DNA from: an uncultured Thermomicrobiales bacterium | Lineage (GTDB): Bacteria > Chloroflexota > Chloroflexia > Thermomicrobiales > UBA6265 | NCBI GenBank assembly: GCA_902806365.1 | Contig: CADCWJ010000657.1 | Span: forward strand, 1 to 9,390 | Direction of reading: 5' to 3' | DNA: 9,390 nt | Part shown: positions 1 to 5,993 of the stretch, piece by piece | Layout: the number at the start of each line of letters is the position of its first letter | Position numbering within the stretch: the stretch's first letter is position 1 | The notes under the pieces: model-generated | What the model was told of the DNA's origin: nothing | Databases searched by the model: none | What the model saw: the letters and a program-made list of their open reading frames with translations, nothing else | Translations under genes and position numbers: made by a program

Positions 1-1
1 C

Positions 2-808
2 GCGGTCAACCTCTCGGACATCGCGGCGATGGGCGCGGAACCGGTGCTGGCGACGGTCACGCTCGGCCTGACGGGTTCGGAACGGGTCGACGATCTCGTG
101 TCGCTGTACGAGGGGATGGTTGGCCTCGCGAACCGGCACCGGGTCGTGATCGCCGGCGGAGACGTCGTGCGCTCGCCGGCCGCGATCACGCTGACGGTGA
201 CTGCCGTGGGCGAGGCTGTTCCGGAGCGGCTGCTGGTACGCAGTGGAGCCACCGCGGGTAACCTGATCGGGGTAAGTGGGACGCTCGGTGCGAGTGCCGC
301 CGGTTTGGCACTGCTCGAAGATACGAGCGGGCTCAGAGCGGCGAAGACGGCGGCGCTTCTGATCGGGGCGCACCTGCGACCGGTCCCCCGGATCGAACTG
401 GGGCGGCTCCTGGGCCGAAGTGGTGCCACCAGTGTGATGGACCTGAGCGATGGACTGCTCGGCGACCTTCCGAAGATTCTCGTTGCGAGCGGCGTGTCGG
501 CAGAAGTCGACGAGGGCTTGGTGCCGATCCTGCCGGCGATTCGCGCGCTCTTTCCCAACCGGTTTCGTGAGTTCGCTTTGCGGGGCGGGGAAGACTATGA
601 GTTGCTCTTCACGATCGCCCCCGAGCGGTGGGAAGCTTTGGCGGAGGCGGCGAGGGAGACTGGCTCAACGCTCACTCGCATCGGTCGGGTGATCCCGGCG
701 GAAGGGACGACTCCGCTCCTCCGGGTCGTCGCCCCGGATGGAGCCGGAAGCTCCGCCGCACCCGGGGCGTTCGATCACTTTGGCGGAATCGCCGGAGGCC
801 AGACATGA
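2..808 (+). CDS. thiL: Thiamine-monophosphate kinase ThiL, 5'-truncated by the window edge
   Basis: ThiL phosphorylates thiamine monophosphate with ATP to give thiamine diphosphate, the last step of the cytoplasmic thiamine cofactor pathway. The reading frame is open from base 2 and gives 268 residues. Family ThiL proteins are about 320-330 aa, so roughly the first 60 residues lie outside the window. Three hallmark segments are visible: NLSDIAAMGAEP at the very start (residues 3-14), AGGDVVRSP (51-59), and VMDLSDGLLGDL (145-156) followed by GGEDYELLF (195-203). The Asp/Glu-rich motifs are those that hold Mg-ATP and substrate in this AIR-synthase-like fold. The TGA stop at 806-808 lies inside the left arm of a long hairpin. 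The next gene is convergent. In Bacillus subtilis thiL directly precedes tsaE; here tsaE lies about 3 kb downstream on the same strand. Family assignment is very secure. Confidence 0.96.
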   Translation, partial: AVNLSDIAAMGAEPVLATVTLGLTGSERVDDLVSLYEGMVGLANRHRVVIAGGDVVRSPAAITLTVTAVGEAVPERLLVRSGATAGNLIGVSGTLGASAAGLALLEDTSGLRAAKTAALLIGAHLRPVPRIELGRLLGRSGATSVMDLSDGLLGDLPKILVASGVSAEVDEGLVPILPAIRALFPNRFREFALRGGEDYELLFTIAPERWEALAEAARETGSTLTRIGRVIPAEGTTPLLRVVAPDGAGSSAAPGAFDHFGGIAGGQT

Positions 809-844
809 CAAGGCGGCGGTCCGAGGACCGCCGCCTTGTCATGT
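803..844. terminator. 20-bp perfect inverted repeat between convergent thiL and phoX
   Basis: The arms 803-822 (ACATGACAAGGCGGCGGTCC) and 825-844 are exact reverse complements, separated by only GA at 823-824. In RNA the apex would open to a small loop. The hairpin sits between the thiL stop and the phoX stop (859), so it can form in both transcripts and probably acts as a shared bidirectional transcription stop or 3'-end stabiliser. No run of T follows on either strand, so it is not a classical intrinsic terminator. The thiL stop codon is inside the left arm. Confidence 0.6.
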
Positions 845-858
845 TGCCGCAGTGATGA

Positions 859-2883
859 TTACTGGCCGATCGGTCCACCGTCATCCTTGGTGATAAGGAC
901 GATGGTAGGTCGCGTCACCCCTTCGCCGTCAGGCCACAGCGTCACGGGGTCTTCGACGCGTCCGCCTTCGCCCGGGTGCTGAACGGAGGCGAAGAGCGCG
1001 GTGTTGTCCGGGTTGAAGACCGGTCCCGAGCACTCGCCACCGACAACGCCGCTGAAGAACTGCTGCAGGTTACCGCGATCCTCGCCTTCGGTTACAGCCA
1101 CGAAGAGACCATCGTTCGCTTCCTCGAACGTGTTGGGCAACCCGTCCGTCGAAATCCAGATATTGCCGAGGGCGTCGAAGGTGATGTTGTCCGGTGAGGC
1201 GATTGGACTGACATTGTCCTTGGGGAAACCGGCGAAGTACGTCGACTCGTCCGCAGGGTCGCCCGCAAGCAGGAAGATGTCCCATTCAAAGGTCGTGCTG
1301 GCGTGATCGTCGTCTGTTTCGGTGATCTCAATGATGTGACCGGAGCGGTTCTCCGGTCGGGGATTGGCGGCGTCCGTTCCAGGATTGTCCTCCACCGCTC
1401 GGTTGGAGTTGTTGGTGCAGACGAGGTAGACCTTCCTCGTCACCGGGTTTGTCTCGAAGTCCTCGGGGCGGTCCATCTTGGTCGCGCCGAGGACGTCGGA
1501 CGCAGCGCGCGGGTTGACGAGGACATCGGCCTGCGAGGCGAATCCGACCGCGTCGTCGAGCCCGCCCTCGCCCTGGATGAGGGGCAACCACTCGCCTGAG
1601 CCGTCTTCGTTGAACTTCGCGACGTAGAGCGTGCCCTCGTCGAGCAGGTCCAGATTCGCCTCTCGGTTGGCTTCGTCGAACGCGCCGGCGGTCACGAACT
1701 TGTAGGCGTATTCGAAGCGCTCGTCATCTCCGGAATAGATTACGACGTTGCCGCCGGGGGAGACAACCGATGTATGCCCCTCATGCTTGTTCCGACCGAG
1801 AGCTGTCCGCTTTTTCGGAGTCGATGTTGGATCGAACGGGTCGATTTCGACGCCCCAGCCAAACCGAATTGGCTCGTTCGGCTCCTGGGCGAGATCGAAC
1901 CGCGGATGGAACGTCTCCCATTGACGATCGGAGGCGCCGTCCGGAAGCCCATATCGCTCGTGGATGGCCCGGACCGGGCTGTCGGCAGGGATCGCCTCAA
2001 GGTTGGCGAAATACTGGTTGAAATTTTCCTCGCCGGAGACAACGGTTCCCCATGGCGTGGTGCCACCCGCGCAATTGTTGAGCGTCCCGATGACTTCGGT
2101 CCCGGTGGAATCGGCGGTCGTCTTTGCAAGCTCGGAACCCGCGACCGGCCCGGTCAGTGTCATTGGGGTGGTGGCGCTGATGCGGCGGTTGTATTCCGAA
2201 TCGAGAACCACGGCCCACGCACCGCTCTCGTCGCGCTTGACTTCGACGATGCTGAGCCCGTGCGCTTCAAGTTCGGTATCGACGATCTCCTGGGTAGGAT
2301 TCGCCAGGAACTCCGGGGACTCCTCGTCCGCGGCGTCGTACTCTGGGTTCGCGGTGAGATAGCCCGCGAACATCAGCTCCGGATTGGTGTACTCGTGGTT
2401 GAACACCAGCAGACCGTTGTCGGAGGAATCGGTTCCGATTGGAAGGCTGATCCAGCCAATGTAGTCGCAGTTGTATCCGATCTGACGCGCCTGCGACGCC
2501 GCGGACTGGGCGGCTGGGTCAAAGGCCGGGGAATCCGTGAAGAGCGGGTCGCCCCAGCGGAGAAATGGAACCACGGAATAGCCTTCGGGAACGATCGGTG
2601 TGTCGCCACCTTGCAGCGCGAGGCTCGAGAACCTGAACGTGGCTCCCGCCACCGGCGTGGCCCCTGGTGTCCCCACCGGAGTGGCCCCGGGTGTTGCGGC
2701 GACCGGGGTCGATTGCGCCGAGGCGTCTTTCGCTCCAAGCAGGGCGGCTGCGGCTCCGACCGTGCTAGAAGCGAGGACGGATCGTCGCGAGAAGCGACGC
2801 GCCATGATCTCCGCCATCGTCTCGCCGGTTCCGGCGGTAGAGTAGATCCTTGACTTGTCGCCCTCGTATTCGATCGGTTTCAA
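859..2883 (-). CDS. phoX: PhoX-family (DUF839) Tat-exported alkaline phosphatase
   Basis: This is a predicted extracytoplasmic phosphomonoesterase of the PhoX family, whose characterised members use Ca2+ and Fe and release phosphate from organic phosphoesters. The 674-aa product begins with a short polar stretch, then a twin-arginine leader (SRRSVLASS from residue 32) with an Ala-rich hydrophobic core. A Thr/Pro linker of ATPV/ATPG repeats (about 59-82) follows. Family landmarks are NHEYTNPELMF (162-172), NCAGGTTPWGT (270-280) followed by SGEEN (283-287), RFGWGVEIDPFDP (340-352), GRNKHEGHTS (363-372) and SGDDERFEYAYKF (384-396). The Cys and Glu of the NCAGGTTPWGT/GEEN block are of the kind reported as metal ligands in PhoX. 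I chose the TTG at 2883 because AAGGGAGA stands 8 nt before it. The ATG 54 nt upstream (2937) has poor spacing and its extra residues do not look like protein. The stop is TAA at 861-859. The family is sure; natural substrate and phosphate regulation are inferred. Confidence 0.93.
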   Translation of the reverse strand: MKPIEYEGDKSRIYSTAGTGETMAEIMARRFSRRSVLASSTVGAAAALLGAKDASAQSTPVAATPGATPVGTPGATPVAGATFRFSSLALQGGDTPIVPEGYSVVPFLRWGDPLFTDSPAFDPAAQSAASQARQIGYNCDYIGWISLPIGTDSSDNGLLVFNHEYTNPELMFAGYLTANPEYDAADEESPEFLANPTQEIVDTELEAHGLSIVEVKRDESGAWAVVLDSEYNRRISATTPMTLTGPVAGSELAKTTADSTGTEVIGTLNNCAGGTTPWGTVVSGEENFNQYFANLEAIPADSPVRAIHERYGLPDGASDRQWETFHPRFDLAQEPNEPIRFGWGVEIDPFDPTSTPKKRTALGRNKHEGHTSVVSPGGNVVIYSGDDERFEYAYKFVTAGAFDEANREANLDLLDEGTLYVAKFNEDGSGEWLPLIQGEGGLDDAVGFASQADVLVNPRAASDVLGATKMDRPEDFETNPVTRKVYLVCTNNSNRAVEDNPGTDAANPRPENRSGHIIEITETDDDHASTTFEWDIFLLAGDPADESTYFAGFPKDNVSPIASPDNITFDALGNIWISTDGLPNTFEEANDGLFVAVTEGEDRGNLQQFFSGVVGGECSGPVFNPDNTALFASVQHPGEGGRVEDPVTLWPDGEGVTRPTIVLITKDDGGPIGQ
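2638..2709 (-). repeat. Tandem 24-bp repeat encoding the ATPV/ATPG linker of PhoX
   Basis: Two adjacent 24-bp units (2650-2673 and 2674-2697) differ at only a few bases, with a decayed third copy alongside. They encode an 8-residue Ala-Thr-Pro-Val/Gly pattern just after the Tat leader. It is probably a flexible exported linker between the leader and the catalytic domain, and the in-frame unit length would allow copy number to change by slippage. Confidence 0.7.
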
Positions 2884-2890
2884 GCGCGAT

Positions 2891-2898
2891 TCTCCCTT
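2891..2898 (-). promoter_or_regulatory. Ribosome binding site that fixes the TTG start of phoX
   Basis: On the minus strand AAGGGAGA lies 8 nt before the TTG at 2883. No comparable site is correctly placed before the upstream ATG at 2937. This decides the shorter start for phoX. Confidence 0.7.
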
Positions 2899-2937
2899 CG
2901 GATGTCCGTGGACACAACGAGGTTGGCCGGCAATCAT

Positions 2938-3123
2938 TGCCTTGTTTCACCTTAGTCGAGCGTCCGGTCGGAATCGTCAACACTGTTAACCCGTCCGGAA
3001 CGAGGGTAACCTATATCCAGGCTTGACGCGCTACCCGACCACAGTCCAAGATAATCCCGACCCTAGAGGTCGGAATAGGTCAAGTAGCGGCGCGGTCAAG
3101 CGGTCGCGACCAGGGAGAGCCAC
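2938..3123. other. Divergent intergenic region between phoX and the nitroreductase gene
   Basis: This non-coding stretch must hold the start signals of both divergent genes. Besides the palindrome at 2976-2990 it contains TTGACG at 3023-3028 and GATAAT at 3050-3055 on the plus strand. The 21-bp spacing between those two is too wide for a standard sigma-70 promoter, so I do not call one. GGTC occurs four times (3068, 3078, 3094, 3102), twice as GGTCAAG. The nitroreductase start has a good ribosome binding site, AGGGAGA at 3112-3118. Confidence 0.5.
2951..2990 (-). promoter_or_regulatory. Possible phoX promoter and operator palindrome
   Basis: GTCAACACTGTTAAC (2976-2990) is a 15-bp imperfect palindrome of the form GTYAACA-N-TGTTRAC with 1-bp spacing, typical in size for a dimeric repressor or activator site. 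On the minus strand it contains TTGACG (plus-strand 2975-2980), a good -35 element facing phoX. The matching -10 position, around ACTAAG, is poor. A second related word, GGTAACCT, lies at 3005-3012. The palindrome is directly visible; its role as promoter or operator is inference. Confidence 0.35.
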
Positions 3124-3747
3124 ATGCTCAAGGATTTCGACTCCGTAGCGACATCGCCAGATCAGGTCGCGGCCGGTGATGCCGTGCTCACCGCGATCCG
3201 AAACCGACGCAGCGTGGGAAAGATGACGCGGGAAGTTCCGGATCGAGCGTTGATCGAGCGTATCCTCGAGGCCGGAACGTGGGCACCGAACCATCACATG
3301 ACGGAACCGTGGCGATTCTTCGTCCTCCAGGGCGATGCCCGGCATCGTTTGGGTGAGGTGATGGGCGCGGTCGCCGCCTCACGTGAGACCTCGGAAGAAG
3401 CACGTCTGGCGGTGTCCGAGCGAGCGGCGTCCAAGCCGCTTCGGGCCCCGTGGGTAATCGCGGTCGCGGTCGAACCGGCGGCAGACCCATCGATCCCGGA
3501 GATCGAGTAGCTGGCGGCTGGCTGCGCCGCCGCGCAGAACATGCTCCTTGCCGCCGAGGCGGTGGGGTTGGCGGCGATCTGGCGCTCGGGCTGGATCACG
3601 TTTGAGCCGGAGATCACCGCGTTCTTCGGTCTCTCGACCCGAGCCAGGATGCTCGGGTTCATCTACATCGGATATCCCGCGATGGAGCCACCCGCGCGCC
3701 GCCGCCGGCCCCTCGACCAAGTCACAACCTGGATGGGAGAGGGGTGA
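3124..3747 (+). pseudogene. Nitroreductase-family FMN oxidoreductase interrupted by one in-frame TAG
   Basis: Nitroreductase-family proteins are FMN enzymes that reduce nitro-aromatics, quinones or other electron acceptors with NAD(P)H. The frame has 207 codons before its TGA at 3745-3747, a normal family length, but codon 129 (3508-3510) is TAG. Before the stop are the FMN-binding RNRRSVGKM (26-34) and WAPNHHMTEPWRFF (53-66). After it the same frame continues with the conserved AAAQNMLLAAEAVGLAAIWRSG (from about residue 135), then GFIYIGYPAMEP. The sequence around the stop reads PEIE-stop-LAAGCAAAQNM, where homologues have an acidic residue, so a single GAG-to-TAG change explains it. Without readthrough the 128-aa product lacks the second half of the FMN pocket and should be inactive. 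The start has a good AGGGAGA site. The 3' end overlaps the tsaE start by 4 nt, so premature termination could weaken translational coupling. A sequencing error or UAG suppression cannot be excluded. Confidence 0.85.
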
Positions 3748-4283
3748 AAGCGACGCCACCGAACCCGCCCGCTCCGCTGGCCGCCCTCGTCGACCGCACG
3801 GGCGGGGTGCACCCTGCGCACGAGATACGGGGCGTCGTCGCGATGCATCGCCTCGGGATGGGGCTGGCGGCGGAGCTGCACGCCGGGGACGTGCTTCTCC
3901 TCCATGGTGATCTCGGTGCCGGAAAGACGACCCTGACGCAGGGAATCGCGGCCGGTCTCCGGGTGCCCGAGGCGATCCGCAGCCCGACGTTCGGCCTGGT
4001 CGCCGAGTACGACGGGATGACCGACGGTGGAACCCCCGTCCGGCTTTACCATCTCGACCTGTATCGCCTCGATACCCCCGCCGAGCTGGAAGGTGTCGGA
4101 TTCGACCGGTACGCTGAACCGGACGATGGTATCTCCGTTATCGAATGGCCGGAGCGAGCTGGCGGGTGGCTGCCGGAGCGGTACCTGCTCGTCGCCATTG
4201 ACTACGCCGGGCCGGATGTTCGACGCGTGACAATCCAGGTGGTTGGCGCAACTCATCAGCCGGCTCGGGCCACGAAGCGCTGA
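3744..4283 (+). CDS. tsaE: tRNA t6A biosynthesis ATPase TsaE
   Basis: TsaE is the P-loop ATPase that works with TsaB and TsaD to put the threonylcarbamoyl group on A37 of ANN-decoding tRNAs (t6A). The 179-aa product carries Walker A GDLGAGKTT (55-63) and the family signatures SPTFGLVAEY (80-89), YHLDLYRLD (about 100-108) and ISVIEWPER (about 130-138). The GTG start at 3744 overlaps the preceding TGA as GTGA, with GGGAG (3735-3739) close upstream. A later ATG at 3843 would remove the helix that precedes the first strand in this family, so I reject it. The N-terminal 25 residues are Pro/Ala-rich and unconserved in look. Its usual partner gene tsaB lies about 3.7 kb downstream beyond an opposite-strand transporter cassette. 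Assignment is very secure. Confidence 0.95.
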   Translation: MKATPPNPPAPLAALVDRTGGVHPAHEIRGVVAMHRLGMGLAAELHAGDVLLLHGDLGAGKTTLTQGIAAGLRVPEAIRSPTFGLVAEYDGMTDGGTPVRLYHLDLYRLDTPAELEGVGFDRYAEPDDGISVIEWPERAGGWLPERYLLVAIDYAGPDVRRVTIQVVGATHQPARATKR

Positions 4284-4353
4284 CCCGGCCAGGCGCCCAG
4301 TTTTGACATCGGCATCCGGCCCACGAGTCCCTCGTATTCGCGACGAACCCCTC

Positions 4354-4372
4354 CGCCTCGAATGGCGAGGCG
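4354..4372 (+). terminator. Small hairpin downstream of tsaE
   Basis: CGCCTCG (4354-4360) pairs perfectly with CGAGGCG (4366-4372) around an AATGG loop, about 70 nt after the tsaE stop. No T run follows. It may be a weak termination or RNA 3'-end structure; a chance hairpin in GC-rich sequence is also possible. Confidence 0.3.
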
Positions 4373-4417
4373 ACCACGGTGAACAGGACCAGTAGTATGT
4401 CCGCGCCGGTTCAACGA

Positions 4418-4451
4418 CGAGGGGCACCAGCGTCGTTGCCGGTGCCCCTCG
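4418..4451. terminator. Hairpin between convergent tsaE and ugpB-like gene
   Basis: CGAGGGGCACC (4418-4428) pairs perfectly with GGTGCCCCTCG (4441-4451) around a 12-nt loop. It stands 34 nt past the ugpB-like stop on the minus strand and 134 nt past tsaE on the plus strand, so it is well placed to end the transporter transcript and back up the tsaE one. Neither side has a clear T tract. Confidence 0.6.
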
Positions 4452-4485
4452 GGTCGGGTCTTGATCTCCAGGATCGGGCTCGAAC

Positions 4486-5829
4486 CTACTGGCTTTCGAG
4501 CGCCTCGACCTGCTCGAGAACGGCTTCCGCCTCGGGCTGGAGCTCCTCGGTGACTTCGGCCCAAACCTCGGCGGCGGGACGATTGTTGACCAGGATCTGC
4601 TCCCATCCGCGACCGAGAATCTGGTCGCCGTTCGGGATGAAGACGCGCGCGCTGTCCTGCGGCTGTGTCTTCGGCAACTGCTCGACGGCGGTGCGAGAGT
4701 TCGGGTTTTCGTCGAGGAACGCCTGCTCTTCCGGGCTCTCGATCGCCGAGGTGCGGACCGGCATGTAACCAGTCGCCTGGGACCAGATCGTGGTCTCCTC
4801 GGTCGATGTGCAGAACTCGATGAACTTGAGCGCGGCGGCCTTCTTCTCGTCCGGGGCTCCGGCCATTATGGCGAGTCCGGCTCCGCCGGTGCAGCAGCCG
4901 AACTGCTTCTCTTCCGGCAGGAAGGCGGTCTTGAAGTTGAACGTCGCGGTCGATGTGATCGACCCGAGTGAGCCTGTCGATTCCATGACGGCTGCAGTGA
5001 CGCCGTTGACGAAGTCGATTTCAGGATCGTCGACCGTGATCGCGTTTCCACTGGAGACGAACTCGCGCATGAACTCACCGACGGTCACGCCGGGTTCCTC
5101 GGCGATCTTGATGTTGAAGTCGGCGTCCGAATACCGCCCACCGAAGGCCCAGACCGGACCATGCAGCACCCAGGCGCCGTATGACGCCGCGTTGCCGAAG
5201 GCAAACGCGGCTTCGACGCCACCCTTGCTGATCAGCTCGGGGGCAGCCTCACGGAACGTGCTCCATTTGGCGAAGACATCGGGGGAGACACCGGCCTTCT
5301 CGACCACATCGGCGTTGTAATAGAACAGCGGCGTGGAACGAGCGAACGGAATCGCATACTGCCCACCGTTGCGCTGGTACTCGGTGAACAGCGACTGGAC
5401 GTAATCCTCGGCCTTCATCTCGGGTGTCAGCATTGGCGTGAGATCGGCCAGCGATTCGGAGAGGTAGAAGCGGAACCACCAGACATCGGAAAGAAGTGCA
5501 ATGTCCGGGATGTCACCGGTCTGCAGTCCGGTAATCAGCTGGGACGCCACAGCCTCATAGTTTTCCACCGCCTGCGGAACGACCCGGATGTCCGGCTGGG
5601 AGGCGTTGAACTTTTCGATCAGGGCGGTCTGGGCCTCGCCGTTGACGCCGCTGCCGAAGGAGGTCCAGTAGGCAAGCTCGACGGTGGAGCCGGTGCCCTG
5701 AATGAGCGATGGTGCGGCAAAGACAGAACTTCGCTTCGACGCAAGACCCAGTGAGCCGGCCGCGGCCAACCCTGCGCCAGCGCCCGCGGCGGACTGTATC
5801 AATGAGCGGCGGTCCAGTTTCCTGACCAT
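4486..5829 (-). CDS. ugpB: ABC transporter solute-binding protein, UgpB-like (glycerol-3-phosphate type)
   Basis: This is an extracytoplasmic family-1 binding protein that would capture solute and deliver it to the two permeases encoded upstream. The 447-aa product starts with a twin-arginine-like leader (LDRRSLIQSAAGAG, residues 5-18) without a lipobox Cys, then a mature domain from about residue 45. By memory comparison it aligns along its length with E. coli UgpB: YWTSF (54-58), ENYE (89-92), GDIPDI (105-110), PFARSTPLFYYNAD (161-174), STGSLGSI (284-291), CTGGAGLAIMAG (313-324), ATGYMPV (352-358). Ligand-contact positions known for UgpB appear as Tyr91, Ser165, Ser286 and Gly315. The usual Glu seems to be Asp115, and the C-terminal Arg region (ILGRGW) does not align cleanly. 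A glycerophosphate or glycerophosphodiester ligand is therefore likely but unproven; a sugar is the alternative. An odd vicinal Cys pair, 312-313, adjoins the ligand loop. GGGAGG lies 10 nt before the ATG. It is the last gene of the cassette, 164 nt after ugpE. Confidence 0.88.
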   Translation of the reverse strand: MVRKLDRRSLIQSAAGAGAGLAAAGSLGLASKRSSVFAAPSLIQGTGSTVELAYWTSFGSGVNGEAQTALIEKFNASQPDIRVVPQAVENYEAVASQLITGLQTGDIPDIALLSDVWWFRFYLSESLADLTPMLTPEMKAEDYVQSLFTEYQRNGGQYAIPFARSTPLFYYNADVVEKAGVSPDVFAKWSTFREAAPELISKGGVEAAFAFGNAASYGAWVLHGPVWAFGGRYSDADFNIKIAEEPGVTVGEFMREFVSSGNAITVDDPEIDFVNGVTAAVMESTGSLGSITSTATFNFKTAFLPEEKQFGCCTGGAGLAIMAGAPDEKKAAALKFIEFCTSTEETTIWSQATGYMPVRTSAIESPEEQAFLDENPNSRTAVEQLPKTQPQDSARVFIPNGDQILGRGWEQILVNNRPAAEVWAEVTEELQPEAEAVLEQVEALESQ

Positions 5830-5993
5830 TTGTGGTGATCCTCCCTGACCGATTGTGTCTGCGCGTGACCGACCTGGCCACTACATTCGGTACCTGTGTT
5901 GGTAACCTTGCACGACGCAAGGAACAGTCTGACCGGTTGTGACGAGTGGAGTGTTGACGTTTCGTTACGTGGCAATCACCGGTTTACGCCGGT
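5830..5993 (-). other. Intergenic gap inside the transporter cassette with two small hairpins
   Basis: The 164-nt gap separates the ugpE-like stop from the ugpB-like start, whereas the two permease genes overlap. It holds a 5-bp hairpin directly after the ugpE stop (ACCGG 5978-5982 with CCGGT 5989-5993) and a 6-bp one (CCTTGC 5906-5911 with GCAAGG 5917-5922). It also holds AGTGTTGACG (5950-5959) and GGTAACCT (5901-5908), words also present in front of phoX. It could contain a separate promoter or an RNA processing site that sets binding-protein expression apart from the permeases. I see no convincing -35/-10 pair. Confidence 0.4.

Noticed and set aside
1774..2853. 359-codon open frame on the plus strand, antisense to phoX
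   Set aside because: It is a GC-rich shadow of phoX. Its Arg/Gly-rich translation has no family motif, while the opposite strand has continuous PhoX conservation.
2884..2937. Upstream ATG start for phoX at 2937
   Set aside because: It adds 18 unconserved residues that read through the strong AAGGGAGA site, and its own upstream site is badly spaced. TTG 2883 fits better.
2985..3012. Pho box made of GTTAACCC and GGTAACCT
   Set aside because: The two words are 20 bp apart, which does not fit the 11-bp period of known Pho box repeats, and only two copies exist.
3023..3055. Plus-strand promoter TTGACG...GATAAT for the nitroreductase
   Set aside because: The 21-bp spacing is too long for a standard sigma-70 promoter, so the match is probably chance.
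3541..3747. ATG at 3541 as the start of a separate small gene
   Set aside because: It is in the same frame as the nitroreductase and continues its conserved C-terminal half. It has no ribosome binding site, so it is the distal part of the interrupted gene.
3663..4427. 254-codon open frame on the minus strand across tsaE
   Set aside because: It covers the clear TsaE coding frame in antisense and runs into both neighbouring regions. No recognisable domain or ribosome binding site.
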